From Cryptomeria japonica (lineage: Eukaryota; Streptophyta; Pinopsida; Cupressales; Cupressaceae), in the NCBI RefSeq assembly GCF_030272615.1, contig NC_081410.1:189739619-189803618 (forward strand): a DNA stretch of 64,000 nucleotides, in the 5' to 3' direction. Every line of letters starts with the position of its first letter. Position 1 is the stretch's first letter. A model generated the notes under the pieces. The model did no database searches and was not told the DNA's origin. It saw nothing but the letters and a program-made list of their open reading frames with translations. Shown piece after piece: positions 59,756 to 64,000 of this stretch. The position numbers and the translations under genes are program-made.

Positions 59756-62700
59756 ATGAGGCTCGAAGGTGAAACGGTGATGGTGACTTCTAGGGTTCCT
59801 GTTGTGGGGGATTGGGGGAGAAGTATCAAGAAAGAATCCGTGCAGGAAGTGCTGTTGAGGAGAGAAGACGACTGGGAGAGTGCTTCTGATAGGGAACAGA
59901 GGATGTTGCAAATGTGCCCCTCCTCAAAAACTAGTTCCAATCATTTGGTTGGTGCTCAGCAGAAGTTGGTTGTAGGGTATGCCCTCACATCTAAGAAGGT
60001 TAAGAGCTTTTTGCAGCCCAAACTCGAAGGACTGGCTAGGTAAAGCCTTCTCCTTTTGGATCTCTGATGTTTTTCTTGGTTTTTGTTTTTACATTAGATT
60101 TTTTCTATTTTAATTAAAAAGTTGAAATAATGTAGCCTTTTTCTCCTTTAATTGGAAATCTTTTTTTGTTTTCGTTTTTCTTTGTTTTTTTGGGATGTTT
60201 TGGGCATCTCTTCCGTCAAAGGTTTGGTACAGTTACTGCCTTGGAGAATATTCCTACCTGCAATGAAGTTTTTGAATGCGGTTCCAAAATAGACGGTAGG
60301 TGTATAATGGCGTATTTCACAAGTGCTAATTGTCTGTTATCTTGCATGTTAAAAAAAAACTGCACTTTTAACTGGAAGAATTTGGTTTGTTGATTCTTTC
60401 AATGTGCTGTTCTATTGCAATATTTATCAATGATAAGGATCCCCTAATTTTGAATGCTTGGTGAAGATTTTCCCTAGTTTTCTAGCTATTTGTTCATCAA
60501 AATTTGGTTCAGGTGTAAATTTTCGTTCTGCTATCCTTGCATTTCGAGAAAGCGTGAGGTTTCAAAGTTATTATGTGTGAAATGTTTCTTCTTACTGCTT
60601 GAGAAAATAGTCAATGTATATCATAATTCAAGAGTTATAAGCTGGAGTATTTTAGTTTATGCACGGAATATTTTGTTGAGTTATCTTTACCTTTTTGTTT
60701 TGGCATGATTCAATCAAATATTTTGGTTCAGTCGATGTCCTGAACACGGAAGAGAATTATTTTTTCTGTCATTGAACTTCTTGCGGAAATTAATATGTTA
60801 AATTAGAGATGGGTGCGTGACGTTTTTAACTTGAATGCTTCTGGCAAAAGCCAAAGTCTATCATTTTGCTAAATTCCAAAACTCCATTGTTTTTCAATTG
60901 GAAGGATCTCGATTCGGTTGGAATCATGAACATGGTAGGATTTATTTTCTGCCATTGAGTTGTTTGTAGGAAGTAGTGGGTTCTAACTTTTAAATAAAAT
61001 TGTGCCTGATAATGTTACTAGAGCACTTCTATTTTACAAGTAGGAAATTTATTTGTCTCTTTAATTCCAAAATCTGCCCTTTTTTCCCGAAGCATAAACG
61101 TATGGGTCCTGCTGATGGCCGGAACATGGTGAGGGTTCTTTTTCCCGCTGTAGAAGTTTTTGGGAAAATCTTAACCTCCAAATGAGTAATGGGTTAATGA
61201 AATATGTTAGTAATCTCATTAAGTTCAAAAGGTTGGTTCTGTGAATTGGAAGTATATTTTATTCAGTTAAGTCCTGAATGTATTGGTAGACTTTTCTTTA
61301 TACGCTATAGGCACGGATTTATTTTCACCAAGTATTCATTGTTTGTTATCATGCTGAGTTCAGTCAAGCTGTTCTTTGAATAGAAATAATACGTTTTAGT
61401 TTTGCAATCTAGAACTGGTTGGATAATTTTTCCTGTATGTTAATGGAACAAAATTTATTCACACATTTAATATGTGCAGCAGTGTACTGTGTCTCTTTTT
61501 TTCTATATTGAACGCTGAATGGAATATTTAATAGTGATCTTATAGCCATTGAAGATTTCAGAAACTTAATGCAATTTGTTAATGTTACTCTAGTTTATAT
61601 GTGGTGAGAGTATACTAAATATATACTGGTATATAGGCTGCGAAATAGCTGGTATACAGCTTCCTTTGGGGTCATAAAAATATACATTTTCTTATTTTGT
61701 ATCGGTAATACTTTGGTGTTTTCCCTCTATAGCAATCTTGGTCATCCAGTGTTCTATGGTTTTTTTGGGGCCCGTCCTTGAGCTTCCCCTAAAAGTCATA
61801 TTAGTTTGTTTGCATGGACGTCACTTACATCATTTTCTTAATATAGATGGAATATGGTTTGGTAGATTGGTGCTGCACTGGATGCCTTATTCCTCTGTGT
61901 TTGCTGGAATTACAATTTCAAGGAGTATAATAATATCGAGTTTTATTTTACATGGAGAGATTCTATTTTGTTCTATATGAAATTAGATTTGATTTTTGCA
62001 GAAGTGCATTATTGTTAATCAAGTGTACCCTTCAAAGTATTCTAGGCTACTGTTTTGTTCTTTAATTTAAGATGCATTTATAACATGTGGTGGAAGGATA
62101 TCAACAATATTATGATGTAGAGCTATCTGAATCTGGTTTCAATGCAGTGTGGTATTTTTTGTAGGCTCCATACTAGGTGTTATGAGGTCTACCGTGAATT
62201 TTTCATTTAAGCAATATATCTTTTTAACATATGGTCCGATGGAGGTTTACAATTTCTTATTATATAATCTTTTTTCTTGCTGTCAGTATGAGCTTACGAA
62301 ATTTACTTCTACTGAATCTTGATTTCTGTTCACAGTTGCTTTTAGTGGTGATTGCGTGTTAAAAAGATGGAAATGCTAGATCTGTTTTTGTGATTTTTTA
62401 TTTTCAAAGACTGACTTAAGAAGATGATGCATCCTTCAGTTACTGTTATAGAGTCAGCATGTGAGTCAGTGTGTGCCATCCAGTGGCAGCGCATCTCTTC
62501 ATAGAAGGGAGGCAGTTTTTATCGAGATATAAAAAGTTATTAAGAGAAACTTTGATTTTCTCTTAAAATTTCCTTCTTGACAGATTGTTTGGCAAGTCCT
62601 GTATGGTAACAGTGCTATATATTATTATCTGTTTCCTGATTGCTCAAATAGTAAAATACTTAGATTTACCATACTGTTTGGGAAACCACTTTCACGATCT

Positions 62701-63356
62701 TACAAAATGATGCGTTTACTTAATGCAACTACAGAAAAGCGCATATGCTTAGCTGGTCCAATAATTGCTTAATTGCTTTATTGATATTTGTATATTCTAT
62801 TGCTTGCTATTCTTCTTTTTTTTATTATCTACAATTTTAATTTTCTAATGTAATTTTTATTTTATTTGCATTGCTGTTGTAATTTTTCCTTTGCAGGAAA
62901 AAAGGCATTACATTTGTTGCAATAGACCGGAACAAACCTTTAGATGAGCAAGGGCCATTCGATGTTGTCTTGCACAAGGTGAGTTGATGTTATCTCTACT
63001 TATTCTATGTTTAATATTAGTTGCATTCTGGGTCATAGATTTAAACTGGTCCTTTTTATGTTTATCTGCCAAGCATGCATATAAGACCTTGGGTGTTTTG
63101 TATGTGATTTTGGCATCAACTTAAGGAATTAAAGGAAAGAACAGGTATGGTCAGCTAAAGTTACTGTTAATTGTGTGGAAATGCTATTATTTACTTGGGA
63201 GGTTTTATTCATTTTAAGAAAATTGACTCTCATAAATGTATCTTTCATTTTTTTTGTCTAAATCGTCTTGGCAAGCTATTTTGTGGCTACATATATCTTG
63301 ATATATTTTGCAACTTTATGCAGCTGTCAGGAAAGGATTGGCGACAGATTCTGGAG
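59756..63356 (+). CDS. Inositol 1,3,4-trisphosphate 5/6-kinase family gene (ITPK2/3-like), first three coding exons
   Basis: Coding exons are 59756-60039, 62897-62978 and 63324-63356, each with GT donors and AG acceptors (GTAAAG; TTTGCAG; GTGAGT; ATGCAG; GTTAGT). Together they read KLVVGYALTSKKVKSFLQPK, LEGLARKKGITFVAIDRNKP, LDEQGPFDVVLHK and LSGKDWRQILE. This is the N-terminal lobe of plant ITPKs, ATP-grasp enzymes that phosphorylate inositol phosphates on the way to phytate. The catalytic ATP-grasp core lies in later exons beyond 64000. Splice phases agree: exon 1 ends two bases into an Arg codon, exon 2 completes it and adds 27 codons, and exon 3 is an 11-codon micro-exon. I chose ATG 59756 (MRLEGE) as the first in-frame ATG of the open stretch. 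It is the only apparently intact host gene in the window. Confidence 0.88.
60040..62896 (+). other. ITPK intron 1 (2.86 kb)
   Basis: Bounded by GTAAAG and TTTTTCCTTTGCAG. It is T-rich on the coding strand as usual for plant introns, and no mobile element or ORF with a motif is visible in it. Confidence 0.8.
62979..63323 (+). other. ITPK intron 2
   Basis: GTGAGT to TTTATGCAG, 345 bp, with no features of its own. Confidence 0.8.
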
Positions 63357-64000
63357 GTTAGTATGATTTTTGGCTTTTGTGAATATATATTTGCCATTTA
63401 ATATGATTTGAATCTTGCCCAAAGAAGATTAGCAGTATAATGCTTCTTAAATGTGAAATGAAGCATATAATGTCTTAGCCGGGGAGATTTTGAAAGCTTG
63501 CTTACTCTTTTAGTGGGTTTTTGTGAATTACCTGGAGGCATATTCTTTTGTTTGCTAGTTTGGTGTGCTCTTTTGAATGCTGATGAATGAGCAATCATTC
63601 GTTTCTTGTTTACTCATATTATTCATTCCCAAACAGTTCTCTACGTGTCCATGGTTCTTGGTTTTGGCTCTCCGCCATGCATTGGGAAATCATACATAAA
63701 TGGGTATAGGAAAATTATAATGAGATGTTGATTATTGTCATTTTGAAATTACTGTTTTTACTTGTTTAGAGTTTAATTGTTGCAAATTCTTATCAAGTGG
63801 AAGATATCTAGCTCATGATTCTTGTGACATGGATGTGGACCTGGTCAGACAATTATTCAAGGGCTATTATATTACATGATTCAAACCATGTTTAAGTCAT
63901 AAGGTCCTTAAAACAATCTTGTATTTGAAATTTGAAATTAACCTTACAATCGATATCAAGGAATTATGTGTAGGTAGCATGCCTTCTAAACTTTAAGGCT
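63357..64000 (+). other. ITPK intron 3, running off the window
   Basis: Begins GTTAGT. No sequence that would encode the expected next part of the enzyme was found before 64000. Confidence 0.65.

Overview
This window is nuclear DNA of a seed plant with a large, repeat-packed genome; a conifer is most likely. The reasons are several superimposed generations of LTR retrotransposons, long introns, highly decayed elements and a single host gene at the far right. No organelle, bacterial or viral genome is present. Most of what can be read is mobile-element coding sequence at different stages of decay.

Layout. 1-150: fragment of a LINE-type RNase H. 1.0-4.6 kb: broken hAT-type transposase gene preceded by an array of TTCGCC/GGCGAA motifs. 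5.5-9.5 kb (minus): a long, broken, unrecognised ORF with a G-patch-like segment and a coiled coil. 10.97-18.97 kb (minus): a pol-less LTR element (LARD) encoding a coiled-coil/zinc-knuckle protein and a second, unrecognised ~1,110-codon protein, broken by 13 in-frame stops but no visible frameshift. 19.3-26.5 kb (plus): an intact, apparently very young Ty1/copia element with near-identical LTRs, a 1,374-codon polyprotein, and antisense fragments of two host genes (EF1B-gamma and ribosomal protein L15) in its leader. It sits with a perfect 5-bp target duplication inside a minus-strand gene of an unrecognised family; a second broken member lies at 28.1-28.6 kb. 30-42.1 kb: an old plus-strand copia element whose gag is cut twice, once by a minus-strand copia (32087-39084, TSD AGAAT) and once by a solo LTR (39758-41960, TSD ACTAT) that itself carries another LTR. 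At about 42.13 kb the copia gag runs directly into Ty3/gypsy (Tat-like) pol sequence, followed by a long 3' region with an antisense plant-mobile-domain ORF, a strikingly regular ~20-bp array of AGCGCT motifs, and a 3' LTR from 49908. 51.4-58.4 kb: old tandem repeats and a decayed copia RNase H. 59.3-64 kb: TATA box, leader and first three coding exons of an inositol 1,3,4-trisphosphate 5/6-kinase (ITPK) gene that runs off the window.

The genes do not form a pathway. The coherent story is retrotransposon biology: several copia-lineage elements share a leader and U5 signature with the pol-less LARD, which suggests the LARD is or was mobilised in trans; one young copia has captured pieces of translation-machinery genes; and three decaying ORFs are interrupted almost only by nonsense codons, mostly TAG, as expected from cytosine-methylation decay. 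All homology statements come from reading motifs by eye, not from database searches.
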